Below are positions 1 through 12,692 of a stretch of 64,000 bases of DNA, one piece after another (positions within the stretch are counted from its first letter, which is position 1; each line of letters starts with the position of its first letter). The notes under the pieces were generated by a model. It was not told where the DNA came from and made no database searches. It worked only from the letters and a program-made list of their open reading frames with translations. The translations under genes and the position numbers were made by a program. The stretch comes from Agelaius tricolor (lineage: Eukaryota; Chordata; Aves; Passeriformes; Icteridae), in assembly GCA_023055355.1 (NCBI GenBank), contig JALJCS010000009.1, forward strand, positions 24,949,001 through 25,013,000, read 5' to 3'.

Positions 1-1216
1 ATTTTCACTGTGTGTAAAATGTGCAGCATGACAAGTTTTGAATTTCAGTGGTAAATGAAAGGTAATGCTATTATAAGCAGTCATAATAATAATAATAATT
101 AGTATTTTTATTCTGAGTGAAGAATAATTTTTTCTCAGCAGGGGGCAAGTCAGCCAGGCTAAATTCAGTTTCTCCTGAGGGATTCCAGGAAATTGCCTCA
201 AATTCCTTCACTCTTGCTTCCATTTTTGTACTGTACACTGCTTAGGAAGTAACATACAAAATTGCACCCATGCCTGTTATTTTAACCCCCAGATTAAGAG
301 GATGGCACACCATATTTAGATATTAAAGGAGTCTTTCCTTTAACATGTTATTTTACTGCCTGCACTCCCTCTGGGCGTACTCTCTAGCTTCTCCACTCCT
401 TTCTTTACAGCTCCTATGCACACATCACCCTGTTCTGGCTGGCTCATGGCCTCTCTCTTTCCCTCCAAGCTTTCATGGTGAATTTTTTAATGGTTGAAAC
501 ACTGAAGCACTGCCAGTCCATCAAATAGTAAAATGCTCCCATGGCTCTGCCTATAAGCTCTGTTAGTAATGTTTTGCTTATTGCAAATCTGCTCCCTGCT
601 GTCGTAGGCACCTGCCTGCCTTTTCCTCGTGGCTGCAATTGGGATGCATTGGAGAGCAGAAGCAAATCTTCACTCCACTTTTGTGCAACCTGAGGGTGAA
701 GAGGACACGGGGAAAGGAGAGATATGGCCTAGGCAAGAGTTTATGTGTATGTGTACAATGCTCCTTGGAAGCTGGTACCAAGTCTACAAACTTTAAAGCT
801 GCTCTCACTGGGGAACACCACTGGGAATGCTATTGTGGTTTGATCCAGGTATTTCAGAAAGGAGAGTAATGCTATTATTTTGGAGCCACAACTAATCTAT
901 CAATAAAACAGAGATTGGTGAGGAAACTTCAGGGAAGAACAACTATCATTCATTTAGGCACAGCTAAGGGCCTGAAATGGAGCAACTTGAAACATGTCAT
1001 CTTAAAATAAAATATCTTAAAACAGAAAAAAACCCCAAATAAATAAGCCTTTAACCAAGGTACCAAGATTTTCCAGGAAGTGTATGAAACATGCGTAAGT
1101 ATAGAGAAATTACTTTTTTGGGATGTGCTTCCAGTCTCCAGAGACTGACAATTTATGGACTACCTGCACCAGGCATTGCTCAGCCCACTGAAAATACTCT
1201 GTATTGTTTAGCTGCA
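1..1216. other. unique non-coding DNA, no gene seen
   Basis: No recognisable exon, RNA gene or interspersed repeat is seen here. A short AAT microsatellite of about six units lies near 82-100. The open frames are short, overlap one another on both strands and show no family resemblance. Confidence 0.5.
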
Positions 1217-2657
1217 CCTGAATCACAGAATCACAGAATTTCTAGGTTTGAAGAGACCTTTAAGATCATCGAATTCAACCCATGTTCTAACACCTCAACT
1301 AGATCATGGCACCAAGTGCCACATCCAGTCTTTTTTTAAACACATCGAGGGATGGTGACTCCACCACCTCCCTGGGTAGATGATTCCAGTATTTGACCAC
1401 TCTTTCTGTGAAAAACTTCCTCCCTAATTCTAGCCTGTATCTCCCTTGGTGCAGCTTGAGACTGTGTCCTCTTGTTCTGTCTGTTGTTGCCCAGAGAAAG
1501 AGACCGACCCCCAGCTCGCCACAGTCACCCTTCAGGAAGTTGCAGAGAGTGATAAGGTCACCTCTGAGTCTCCTTTTCTCCAGGCTAAACAACCCCAGCT
1601 CCCTCAGTCGTTCTTCATATGGCTTGTGTTCCAAGCCCCTCACCAGCCTCGTTGCTCTCCTTTGGACACACTCAAGCATCTCAACGTCCCTCCTAAACGG
1701 AGGGGCCCAGAACTGGATGCAATACTCAAGGTGTGGCCTCACCAGTGCTGAGTACAGGGGAAGAATGACCTCCCTGCTCCTGCTGGCCACACTATTCCTG
1801 ATACTAGCCAGGATGCCACTGGCCTTCTTGGCCACCTGGGCACAGTGCTGGCTCATGTTCAGCCGACTGTCAACCAGCACCCCCAGGTCCCTTTCCCCCT
1901 GAGCACCGTCCAGCCACACCATCCCCAGCCTATAACATTGCAGGGGGTTATTGTGGCCAAAGTGCAGGACTCAGCACTTGGACTTATTGAACTTCATCCC
2001 ATTAGATTCTGCCCATCCATCCAACTGTTCCAAGTCCCTCTGCAAAGCCCTCTGTCCCTCTAACAGATCGACACACGCTCCCAGCTTAGTGTCATCTGCA
2101 AATTTGCTAATGAAAGACTCTAAACCCTCATCCATGTCATCAATAAAAATATTAAACAGAACTGGCCCCAGCACAGACCCCTGAGGGACACCCCTGGTGA
2201 CTGGCTGCCAGCTGGATGCAGCACCATTCACCACCACTCTCTGGGCCTGGCCAAACAGCCAGTTGCTAACCCAGCAAAGAGTGCTCCTGTCCAAGCCACG
2301 GGCTGCCAGCTTGTCTAGGAGTGTGCTGTGAGAGACAGTGTCAAAGGCCTTGCTGAAATCCAAATAAACAACATCTACAGCCTTCCCTGCATCCACTAGG
2401 CAGGTTACCTGGTCATAAAAGGTGAACCAGGTATGACCTACCCCTCCTAAACCCATGCTGACTGGGTCTGATACCCTGGCCATCCTGTAAATTCTGTGTG
2501 ATGGCACTTAATATAAACTGTTCCATTATCTTGCCAGGTACTGAGGTCAGGCTGACTGGTCTATAATTACCAGGATCCTCCTTTGCACCCTTTTTGTGAA
2601 TGGGTATCACATTGGCCAGCTTCCAGTCATCCGGAACCTCACCAGTGAGCCAGGAAG
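1217..2657 (-). mobile_element. CR1 LINE, 5'-truncated, 3' half of ORF2 plus 3' UTR
   Basis: The minus strand carries the C-terminal part of a CR1 (chicken repeat 1) non-LTR retrotransposon. It reads from the thumb-side end of the reverse transcriptase region at about 2657 down to the 3' end near 1217. The 3' end shows the CR1 octamer signature: the plus strand has repeated 'aatcacag', that is ATTCTGTG units on the minus strand, at about 1218-1240. The copy is 5'-truncated, as most CR1 copies are, so the endonuclease and ORF1 are missing. It is the least decayed CR1 in the window: most of its roughly 450 codons remain open in one frame. No flanking direct repeat was found, which is usual for CR1. 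Confidence 0.95.
1299..2655 (-). pseudogene. broken CR1 ORF2 (reverse transcriptase C-terminal part)
   Basis: This is the remnant of the CR1 reverse transcriptase, which copies element RNA into DNA at the insertion site. In order on the minus strand there is a segment ending near 2413 (about 65 codons from the first Met at 2610, including 'GNYRPVSLTS'), then 1971-2507 (178 codons) and 1299-1922 (207 codons). Recognisable motifs are LDFSKAFD (2340-2363), [10 protein letters not shown], and the catalytic FADD (2091-2102; F in place of the usual Y is normal in CR1). A frameshift separates the first two segments (near 2413-2440). A TGA at 1971-1973 interrupts 'NKSKC-VLHFG' and looks like a decayed CGA or CAG codon. 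The natural stop is TAG at 1299-1301. The N-terminal part is missing by 5' truncation. It cannot make a full protein. Confidence 0.92.
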
Positions 2658-3784
2658 AGTTTGTCTAATTGCTTTTATAGTGGCTTTTCTGCCCAACGTA
2701 GAATAAGATCCTCCCTCTGTAACATCACACTTCCCAATTTATTTGCTGTGGCTACCTTACAAATTCTGGGTGTCTCAGCAGCCTTGGGGAATAGACAAAA
2801 CCAGAAAGGATTGTTTTTCTTTGGTGAAATATAAGCCTGATTAGCATTCTGAGAAGCCAGGTCGGGGTTTTGTTTAGCTTGTTTTTTTTTCTTTTTTTTT
2901 TTTTTTTATATTATCCCCAGCCACTGTTACATGTACCACATACCTCTGGGGATGTTGCTGGACAAGATTCTATTCTTTCCCTGGGCTATTGACTACATGC
3001 CAAATAAGATTTCTCTCCAATCGAGCACTTCTGAAGATTTAGGCACTGTCTCTATCACAATTGGTGGTGTCTAGTAAAACAACTCAGTTCATTTGCTGCA
3101 CCTTGCCTGGGTCACTGGGGGAGTTAACTGTGTGGGACTATTAACATCCCATAAAGATACTTTCTTAGCTTTAAAGCACGCAGCTCTGAAAAGTCAGCAG
3201 CACCTTGTGATGGGCTGTCTAAGGGCTGCTGTAGTGAGCATAGTGTGCTGCTGACCCTGTGCAAAACTAAACAAAGAGACTCTGCCTGGAAAGCTGCAAG
3301 GCAGGGCCACAAATCTCTTGTGCAGGCATGAGTAGCACAGTTCCTATGGCCCAGGTAAACCACAGGCACACTAGCTATGCCTGCACTTACCAAGAACAGC
3401 ATGCTAAGCTCATCACCTCCTAAATTTGATGTCCTGATCTATCAATTTTTATGTTAGCAAAGATAATTATTTGCATAATAATGTGACCTATAGAAATGGA
3501 GTAATTCTCTGACTCCTGTAGAATGTTACTCTTCTATCTTATTTTTCAATAAATATCTGGCTTTGGTTCTCCAGCACAGAGTGGAGGTTTGTGGGTTTGT
3601 TCTGTGAGTAGCAAAACTTGATTGAGTGCAGTGGAGCTTGGCTGAACTAAGCAATGTGGACATTGGTCCCAAGACCATGAGAACTGAAAGTTAGAGGGTC
3701 ACTGCATCTCCAAAGAGATCTGACAAATGCATGCTTAACTCTGCACATTACCAAACTGTCCTTATGCCAAAAGCCATGCTACAG
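2658..3784. other. unique non-coding DNA with a T-rich tract
   Basis: No exon or repeat family is recognised. A poly-T stretch interrupted by one C lies at about 2882-2908. A 92-codon minus frame at 3124-3402 has no recognisable motif and is probably chance. Confidence 0.45.
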
Positions 3785-4022
3785 CATAAGCTTCAGATTG
3801 TATTGGATATTAGGAAAAATTTATTCACAGAAAAGATCATCCATTATTGGAACAGGCTGTCTGGGGAAGTGGAAGAATCACCATCCTTAGAGGTATTTAA
3901 AAGTCACGTAGCTGTGACACTTAGAGATATGGTTTTTGTGGTGAACTAGGCAGTGCTGGGTAGTGCTTTATGATATCAGAGGTTTTTTGTAAACTGAATG
4001 ATTTTGTGATCATTCTGATCAC
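3785..4022 (+). mobile_element. CR1 LINE 3' end (older copy)
   Basis: The plus strand reads as the last codons and 3' UTR of a CR1 of the common avian type. It contains a 'DIRKNLFTEK', 'YWNRLSGEVEESPSLEVFK' protein trace in the frame 3731-3949, then the 'GGCAGTGCTGGGT' 3' UTR word. It ends in decayed ATTCTGTG-like octamers around 4000-4022. It is clearly more diverged than the 1.2-kb copy and lies in the opposite orientation, so it is a separate, older insertion. Confidence 0.85.
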
Positions 4023-6679
4023 TAAACCCATTAAGTTTTGGTCAAGCATATAAAGTTCCTAGAGGTGAGAACTGTCACTGCTGTGTTTAGCCAAACAGAG
4101 AGAGCCAGTCATGAAGATGGGGGCCACGTTCCCTCCATCCTTTCCAAACTCATACATTGGAATGGTATGTTTCTGAGAGTGACAAGAAGCCTCCATTCAT
4201 GCAGTTTGGAAGTCACTCTGTATTGGACACTTTTGCTGGTCTCTAGAAAATACTCCTTCTGTGGACACTGATGTTGGTTGGAGAGGATTTATTTTTCATT
4301 CCTATTCTGACTAGAAGACTGCTGGCCAAGAGCCTTCACCTAAATTGTGTTACCAGCAGCAGAATAATGAACCCCAAATATGTAGGAAGCAGAAGAAAGC
4401 ATAGGATTTTTAGGTTCTCACTTTTTTTTTCCTTAGTCTGATATAAATAATACATTAGTATGTGTTCCTGTCTCAAACATTTGCTGTCAGTTGCTCTTAC
4501 ATAACAAATTATGACTGAGTCCTGTCTGTGCTACAGTTAGCAATCTTTTCCTTTAATTCCTTTTCTTTCCTGCCAATGAACACCAGGGAAAAGAGGCTCC
4601 AAAATGGTAATAGATGTTGTAAAACCAAGGGCAACCATCTTCTTGTTGTCCTGTTTATAAGGACAAAAATTATCAGACTAATTACAAGAGAGATTTGCTG
4701 GGATAGATTCTCCATTGGTAAGTGCAGAGACTCCCTGTAGCTGATCATGTAGGGAGGGAGCATTCTCCTCCACCATAAGAGCATGGTCTGACAAATACAG
4801 TGAGATTGGTTATGATCAGAAGGAAAGGAAAGGATGATGAAAGAAGGGACTATGGTCTTGTGATGTTCCCTTCAGCCTCATTATGCATACCACTGCATAG
4901 TGCTTCACTGAATTTCTCTCTTTATTCCTATTCTTTTGTTTTCCTTTCCTTCTACTGCTTCCTTGCTGTGCAGCCTGCGTCTGGCCAGCTCTGAAAATGG
5001 AGTTATTTCCTGGGCCGAAGCCATGTCAGCACAAACTGTCCTTGTAATAGGAGAGAGCCAGTGGGAAGGAGCAAGAGTGAGGAAGCCAGATGTTGTCTCA
5101 AGCCAGTGACATGAGCCAATATCCACTGGCTGAGAGTGTGAGCCATCCATGTGTCCTGCCTGCAGCATCAGGCAGAAGCTTCTGTTGTCTTCTGCCCCCG
5201 TGGGCGTGCTTGCCACAGTTGTCACAAATCCAGCGCAAATCTTAATGCACGCCACGGCAGAGCGGCTGTTCCGGACCAAGCTGCCTCTTCTGTGTCTCCC
5301 CCAGGGGCTGATTTGGGGGTGTAGATCCTCAGCTCCTCTCTACACCAGCTGTGGGTTTGTCCCTCAAGGACAGATACCAATAAACATGGAAGTCTGGTTC
5401 TTTTCCTGCCGGGGGAGATGAAAATGGACTCAGTGCAAGGAAACCATCTGGGATGAAGGCAGAATTGGCCCCAACAGCTCTGGCTTAAAAGAGCCAGCAA
5501 CATGGAGAGAAAGTGGTGGGAGGGAGCAGAAGAGGGGAGAAGAACTGGAGAGGGGAGATAGTTGTGTAAATAGAAGAGTGAGGAATGAGCATCAGCTCGA
5601 TCTCCTTTTTCTGACTGATTTTGATAACAAGGTGCCATGGCCTTCACTGACCTCAGCTCTTATCAGCCTGGTGTTGATGTGACCTTATTGCTTCCCTGGT
5701 TTAAAACATTTTTTTCTTCTATCAGTGGTCCATTCCTTCTCCCCACCCCCATCTCATTTTTCCTTTTACAGCCTGTTAATGAGCAAAGTGCTTATGCAAA
5801 TGAGAGGCGGAAACAATTGCTTTGAATAAAGAAGGGAATTGTCAGGGTAGAGACAGAATCCAGCTTCACTCTAATGAATGCCTCTCTACTTTGGCTCTCA
5901 TGTCAACCAACCCTCTTGCTTTTCACTACACCTGAAACTACAATGTTATTTTTTAACTTTTGTGCCATAATATAAACACTGATATCTGTCTTTCTGGTAA
6001 CACCATTTCACATGCCCATAGAATTGTAGAAGCATTAGCACCAATTTTCATTTTCTTGCTGTACAAAGATAAGCCAAAGGGGACGAGGGTTTCATCTCTC
6101 CCTAGCTTGCTATCTCTATGCAAATGTTGTGTCCATTCTTAATTGTTCATTTAGGAAAGTGATTTTATGTTGTTTTATCAGCCACCCTTAGTGTGGATGT
6201 GGTCACAGAAACGTAAAAGTGCTGGAAAGCTGTGTTGTTAAGTCAAACTGGACTATTACTTGTATGCAAATAGAAATGAGGGTGCCTTAAGGGACTGTTC
6301 TGATTTTTTTTTCCAGCATTAAAGCAATGTATATTCTAGTGTGAACAAATATTTAGAAATGTCAGAGCTGCTCTGTAAAGTATTGAGCTATTTCAGTAGA
6401 GAAAAACCTCAAGGATATTTCCTGTAAGCATTGCAGGGTATAGATGCGAATCCTTTAAGGAAGCTTTTCCTTTTACCAAGATGTTAACTAGCTCCTGAAC
6501 TTAAATGTGATTTTTATCAATATTTGGGTAGAAAAAAGGGCAGGTAGAAATAGCAAGATGTCTGTATGAAGCTGAGAAGAACTAGCAGAGCACAGGGTGC
6601 TGCTTAGGTAAATCAAGGCCCATTTGTTTTCATTTGACTCCAGGAGTTAGCCAGATAACTCACAGCATTGCTACAGGGA
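4023..6679. other. unique non-coding DNA
   Basis: No exon is recognised. The longest frame (141 codons, minus, 5222-5647) has no domain or membrane pattern that I recognise. A perfect octamer word ATGCAAAT lies at 5794-5801, with AACAAT at 5812-5817; see findings. Confidence 0.45.
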
Positions 6680-7087
<408 letters not shown>

Positions 7088-8869
7088 ATAAGATCTCTGA
7101 AGCACTTCCTGGCTGTGCAGAGGACAGAAATCAAAGCTGGAGGGTAGCAGCAGACTTTGCTTCAGATTGAGAGAAGTCTATGTCATGAAGGTTGTAGCCT
7201 GGGAGACCAAAGTTGAGGAAGCGTCTTTAGCACTTTCCCATACAGTGTCTCAACAGCAATGTCTGGGATAAACCAATGCACCTTTTGTATGAGGGCTCAT
7301 GAAAGAAAATTTAATGTCTGTGATATAGTTCCTATTGCTGTCTTTCCAGTCTTCTAGCATCCAGCATAGAACTATACCTATAGATGGGTATACAAGGACA
7401 GAAGCAATGTCTTGGGGTTCATTCAGAGATTCACGTTTGCCCAAAAATTCTTATTGCCATCACTTGAATTTTCTCATCTAAAAATTACATCATCTACTTC
7501 TTCCAGGATGGATGAGACCCAAAAGGTCTCTGAAACTAAACTTCTACCTGTATGGTTTTTTTCCACAAAACAGTTCAGAGCTTAATAATATGTTTCAGAC
7601 TTGTGCTCTCTGTCAAACTGAGTTGAAACTGGCCTACTGACTCAATGGCTATTAGAACAGACATACAGACAAACAGTATGATCACATAACCCAAAGAAAG
7701 CAGGATAAATTAAACAGAAGTAGGTTCTGTTGCAGGTGAGGAGGATCATTTTTCGTCAGTCACCTCCTCTGGTGTGGAACCCCTTGGGATCTTTGGGATG
7801 GCAGTGAGGACTGAGGTTGTGCTGGTAGGACACACAAGAGCCCAGAGTGTACACTGAGGGTCTGTCCTGAAGTCCTCATTGCACAGAGAGCATGGCCTCT
7901 CACAATGGTGAATGTTCACCACTGGCTGATGCAGATCTGGAAGGTAGGATTTGTTTAATTAATTAATGTAATTAATTAGTTAGGGAGCAGTAGTTTTAGG
8001 GCTAAGCTGTTTCATCCTGTTGCTCCCTACGAGGCTACATACATTTGGTGTTTGGAGCCTGTTCACCCCTGTGTTGTCCAGCTGATTTTACATGTCTCCA
8101 CTGGTGGCTAGGATTTTAAACATTTTCCTTTGGCCAACTTAATGAGGCTGCTGAAAAGGGTTGATTAAGCTTCTGATAAGCCTCTTGATTTTTATTTTTG
8201 TTTTCCAAGGCTTATGTGAATCAGCCCTTTTGAATTCAGCCAGTAGCACCTGGAAAGAGGCCACCAGCACTTGGGGGCCGACAACATTATTAATGCAAGT
8301 CATTATTTGTGTGAAAACGCGCTGGCTCATATGAAGTGTGTGGGTTCCCACTGATTCAAAGGAGATGGAAATAACTGCTATGGGCAGATAACCCAGCCCC
8401 CTCTGCCTGCTCTGAACCATCAACACCCACCACTCCAACCTGGCCCTCTCAGCAGCCCTCTTGATGAGCAATGTGTATTTGCTCAAGGGCCCCTTTGTGA
8501 AACTCCTGAGGTTTTGCAGCAATATCAGGCTAACAGTGTGTAGTATAATTTAGACGTGAATGGGAAGTTACTCATCTGAGTTGAATGACAATAAGAATTT
8601 CTCAGATTTAAGAGGATGGGGAGGAGAGGTGAAAAAATAGCCAAGAAAAGGAAAAGAATAAAAAAAAATAATAATAATACCCTGATCCATCTTGAAACTG
8701 GTTTTTGGTTTGTTTTCAGCTGTTTGGTGTTTAAATTGTTCTCCCTCTTAACAACGTGCAGATGTCTTTATTGTGCAGACCCACTCTAAAAACAACAAAA
8801 TAAAGTTTTGAAAGTAAAAATAATTACAGACAGGGAGATAAGCAGGCTGAATACAGTCCAGGTTTGTCA
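7088..8869. other. unique non-coding DNA
   Basis: No exon or repeat family is seen. A TTAATTAATTAATG / TAATTAATTAG AT-rich block lies at about 7954-7979. The stretch 8130-8400 is a candidate conserved element (see findings). An A-run followed by AAT units lies near 8660-8680. Confidence 0.45.
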
Positions 8870-9845
8870 AAGTGGAACCAATACATAGTAACTAGATACT
8901 TTCCTTGAGGAGGAGAACCATCTTTCTAGAGATAAAAACCTGTGTCAAATCTAATTTGTTTTGGACTTTAGGAAGGTGATACCTATATGGAAAGGTGATA
9001 CCCTACATGGGAAATTACTGCCTAAATCTGGAGAGGACAGGGATTAGGAATAAACCTGCAAGAAAGGAATGTGTCAATGTAATTAGCTGATGAAACAAAA
9101 CTGTGTCAGTTTCAAGACAAAAGTGAGATAGTGAAGGAAGCATTGGGTGAGCTTGAAAGTTACAGAGGCAGAATCAAGTCATATAGTGCAGAGTAAAAAG
9201 TTGCATTCTTGGGATTAACATGAGAATTTCTTCTATGTGCCAGAATAAATAAATTCATAAATTCCATAAATTGCAAATGACAGCAGGGAGAAAGGACCAA
9301 GAATTTATTCATCCTGTGATCAGCTAGTACAACTGTGAGCCACCTCTGGGATGCAGGTGAGAAACAAGCAAATGCGATTTTAGGATGAATATTCCCTGAG
9401 ACTGACAGGGAATTTTTAATATCATTGTTTGAGGCTCTGCTGAGGCTCTACCTGGAAGATCATTTTGAGCACCAGTCAGCCACGTGTCTGGCTGAGCTGC
9501 AGCAGGAGCAGAACAGGAAGGCTGCTGAGGAAGGCTATGAGTCCATCGAGGAGAATGGAGAACTACAAAGTGTTCTACTTGTCTAATGAAACAAAGGCTG
9601 AGAAGTGATATGATTATTCTCTATAAACACCTTAAGGGGATAAACGTCAAGGAAGAAGAAAAGCTGTTTAAGCTAAAATTTTGGCACAAGAGCAAGTGGG
9701 TATAAACTGGCCATGAATAAAAACAGGCAGAAAATTGGGGGAGAATGACTAACCACCAGAGGAAGCAGGCTCTAGAGCAGCCTAGACAACTGGTATGGGT
9801 GAAGCATACAATTACAGAGGTAGAGGGAGGCATGAACAGTGTCTA
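8870..9845 (+). mobile_element. ancient amniote-type CR1 LINE fragment
   Basis: The plus strand retains nucleotide-level traces of an old CR1 family, of the kind shared with turtles and crocodilians. The pieces run in the correct order. First is a decayed 'SSDDTK'-like reverse transcriptase trace (near 9075-9105), then 'AAATGCGATTTTAGGATG' (about 9370-9388). Next comes the 'GGCTCTGCTGAGGCTCTACCTGGA' area (9431-9455), then 'GATATGATTATTCTCTATAAA' (about 9608-9628). Last is 'TTGGCACAAGAGCAAGTGGG..ATAAACTGGCCATGAATAA' (about 9680-9720) and a 3' part to about 9840. The frame is destroyed. The assignment rests on my memory of the family consensus; no alignment was run. Confidence 0.75.
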
Positions 9846-11665
9846 TGCCCCCCATTAGTGATGGGTGAGCAGTCCCACAGCTTAAGACTGTGCTTCAGAC
9901 TTCTCCTCTCTCAAGAGAGAGTATGAGACTTCCCCTTTCTCTCTGCCCCTACCCCATTATGACTGACTCCTCTTGCTGCTGTGCAGACAAATGCTGTATC
10001 TGTGTTTGGGGTGTCATTTGACCTGAAGAAAAGGGTGTTTATCTATCATGGGGTGTGCAGTGAGAGAGGATTGGCTTCTGTACCTCTGTACTATGATGTT
10101 CCAAAGTATTTTACTTCTCTAGGATGGGAACAAATATTTCTCTCTTAATTTACATTGCGACTTTATTACAACAAAGGTGACGTTGCATGATAAAAGTAGC
10201 TATGTTTTGGAGGGATGTATTTACTTCTATGATTCCTCCTTTACCCCCCGTTTAACCTCTGAGTTGGATTTAATTTTTTTCTTTTTTTTTTTTTTTGACA
10301 ATGGAAGGAACAACTCTGCCATTTAATAGATTTCTTTAGAGAGTTGTAGCTTCTTCACAGGCAAAGAAGGATTAGGGGACAGGGATGGTAAGTGAATTGC
10401 TCCTTCTCATTTCCTGCTGACTCACTGGTCTCTGCATTATGCTTACAATGTGGCTGAATCACCAGGGGAATCTAGGCAAAGCTCCTCTAATCCCATTTAG
10501 GATAATTTGAATTAGGAAGAGAAGGAAAAAGATGAAACTAAGACAAAGAGGAATTTACTGTCATAGCAGATTCCAGGTGCAATTCTTGTGGTAGATACTG
10601 CCAGGTAAGGTGAGTCAAGTGGATCAGAGAGGCAGAGAACATACATCTTCATTTCAGTTTGAGAGACAGAGATCAAGATATTGCACGCTCATAAGCAGAG
10701 TATTGCTGAACTCTTGAGAATTGCTTTGACTAGTTCAAGGTCTATCTATCACATTTGACACTCACTAACACAGGATTTTTTCAGCTTTCATGTCTCTCAG
10801 TCACCAGTCCCAACATTTCCTCCACTACTGGTTGTGAGGCAAGACCTGTTTGTGAACATCTGTTCTCTTTGTGGTAGCAAAGGAACAATAGAAGAAGGGA
10901 AGGAGCAGGAAAATTGCTTGAGCTTCAAGCTTTGAGTATGAGGATTGTACTGATCAGGAGCACAGAGTGGTGAAATCAGCCCCTAATGTTTAGACTCAGC
11001 CTAAGTTGTAATTGCTTATATGATTGTGGATGTATTCCAGTGCCCACAGAAGATTTGGAATGCAGACTAATATCATTATTTTTAGTGCAAATACAGAATA
11101 GAGAGCAGATAAAAAGTCGCAGTGTGCTGCTATTCTGTCTTATACTGTGACCATAGAACATTTAGAATACAGCTCCAAGCATCAGTTTCCCTTACTAATA
11201 TGTATGAGCCCATCCAGGCCTTAGAAAGTTTTTTGAAGAGTTATTATATTTCCTCTGAAGACTTGAAGTAATCACTTGCCAGCCCAGGCTGCATCTTTCC
11301 TTGGACAGTGTGGGTACAGTCATTAATAATGTAGAAAAATCTTTGAAAAATGCTGACAAACCTGATAATGGTTGTGCTGCTGGCTTGCAGAGGGACTGGG
11401 GAAATAGCTTTCTGAAGCATATGTGAGTTGGCTGAAGCCTACCTAATGTAGGGTAGGCTAATCTAATTTTAATCGAGATATGGCTGTAGCTCCTACAGCT
11501 GTACCTGAATTAGACATGCAGTTGCCAGCTCACATACTGCTGTCCTGTGGCTGCTGCAACACAGAGGTTGGGCCAGCCTGCAAAACCTCCCACATGCTCA
11601 GCTCTGCTCTGCCATACTCTGCCGCAGGAAGTGGACAGAATTCAATCCCCTGGGCAGGTTGTATC
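9846..11665. other. unique non-coding DNA
   Basis: No exon is recognised. There is a T-rich tract at about 10270-10296, and a small hairpin GCCTACC / GGTAGGC (11437-11443 with 11452-11458). Confidence 0.45.
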
Positions 11666-12692
11666 TGTTGTGGGTTGATGCTGGCCAGATGCCAGGCACC
11701 CACAAAAGCTGCTCACCCAGTCCCCTCTGCAGCCAGACAGGGGAGAGAAAATTTAACAAAGGGTTAATGGGTTGAGATAAGGACCAGGAGAGATTAACTA
11801 CCACCACAGGCAAAACAGGCTCAGCTTGGAGATATGAAGAGAATTTATTACTAACAAATCAGAGCAGGATGATGAGAAGTAAAATAGAACCTTCAAAACA
11901 CCTTCTGGCCACCCCTCCCTCCCTGCTCTACCTCCTCCCCCAGTGGCACAAGGAGACAGGGAATGGGGTTATGGTCAATTCATCACTGTGGCTTCTCCTG
12001 CTGTTCAGGGAGAGTAGCGCTGCCAGTGCTGCACTGTGGGGTCCCTCCTGTGGAAGACAATTCTCTGATGTGGCTTCATCCCACAAGCAGCAGCTCTCTG
12101 TGAACTGCTGCAACATCCATCCCACAGGCAAACACCCTCCCAAAATTACTGCGGCATGGGTCACTCTTCCATGGGGTGCAGTCCTTCAAGGACAGGCTGC
12201 TCCAGCCTGGGAGCAGGGCTCCTCTCCCCATACAGCCTCCTCCGGGCATCCACCCACTCTGGTTTGGGTTTTCTCCATGGGCTGCAGGTGGATCTCTGCA
12301 TCCCTGTGAACCTCCACGGAGTGCAGGGGCACAGCTGCCTCACCACAGTCTGCACCTGGGACTGCAGGGCAATCCCAGCCCCAGGGCCTGGAGCACATCC
12401 TCCCCCTTCCTTCTCTACTGACCTTGGTGTCTACAGAGCTGTTCTTCTCACATGTTCTCACTCTATTCTTCTCTGCAGTTACAACTTTTTTGTTTCCTTT
12501 TTTCTTAAATCTGTTATCACAAGGCATTATCACCATTTCTGATTGGCCCAGCCTTGGCCAGTGGCATGCTCATCTTTGGAGCCACCAGGGATTGGCTTTG
12601 CTGGACATGGAAGAAACTTCCAGCACCTTCTCACAGAAGGCACTCCTACAGCCCCTCCAACTACCAAAATCAGGCCATGCAAAACTAATGCA
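11666..12692 (-). mobile_element. solo LTR, avian ERV-L-like family
   Basis: This is a 1,027-bp element with canonical TG...CA ends (TGTTGTGGG at 11666, TAATGCA ending at 12692). It matches my recollection of a common avian endogenous retrovirus LTR. The five bases on either side are GTATC and GAATC, a possible 5-bp target duplication with one mismatch. The poly(A) signal AATAAA is on the minus strand (TTTATT at 11844-11849), so transcription would run leftward. A run of diverged tandem units of roughly 35-40 bp (GTGGG...CTCCAGCCTGGG type) fills about 12030-12330. No internal retroviral genes or second LTR flank it, so it is a solo LTR left by recombination. Open frames inside it, such as 11869-12309 (+), are not genes. 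Confidence 0.85.

Noticed and set aside
1393..1902. 169-codon plus-strand frame
   Set aside because: It is the antisense shadow of the CR1 reverse transcriptase end on the minus strand.
5222..5647. 141-codon minus frame, the longest outside repeats
   Set aside because: No recognisable domain, and another frame overlaps it in part on the other strand. Length is within chance for 64 kb in six frames.
11869..12542. Several frames of 78-146 codons on both strands
   Set aside because: They lie inside the 11.7-kb solo LTR, which is GC-richer and poor in stops.
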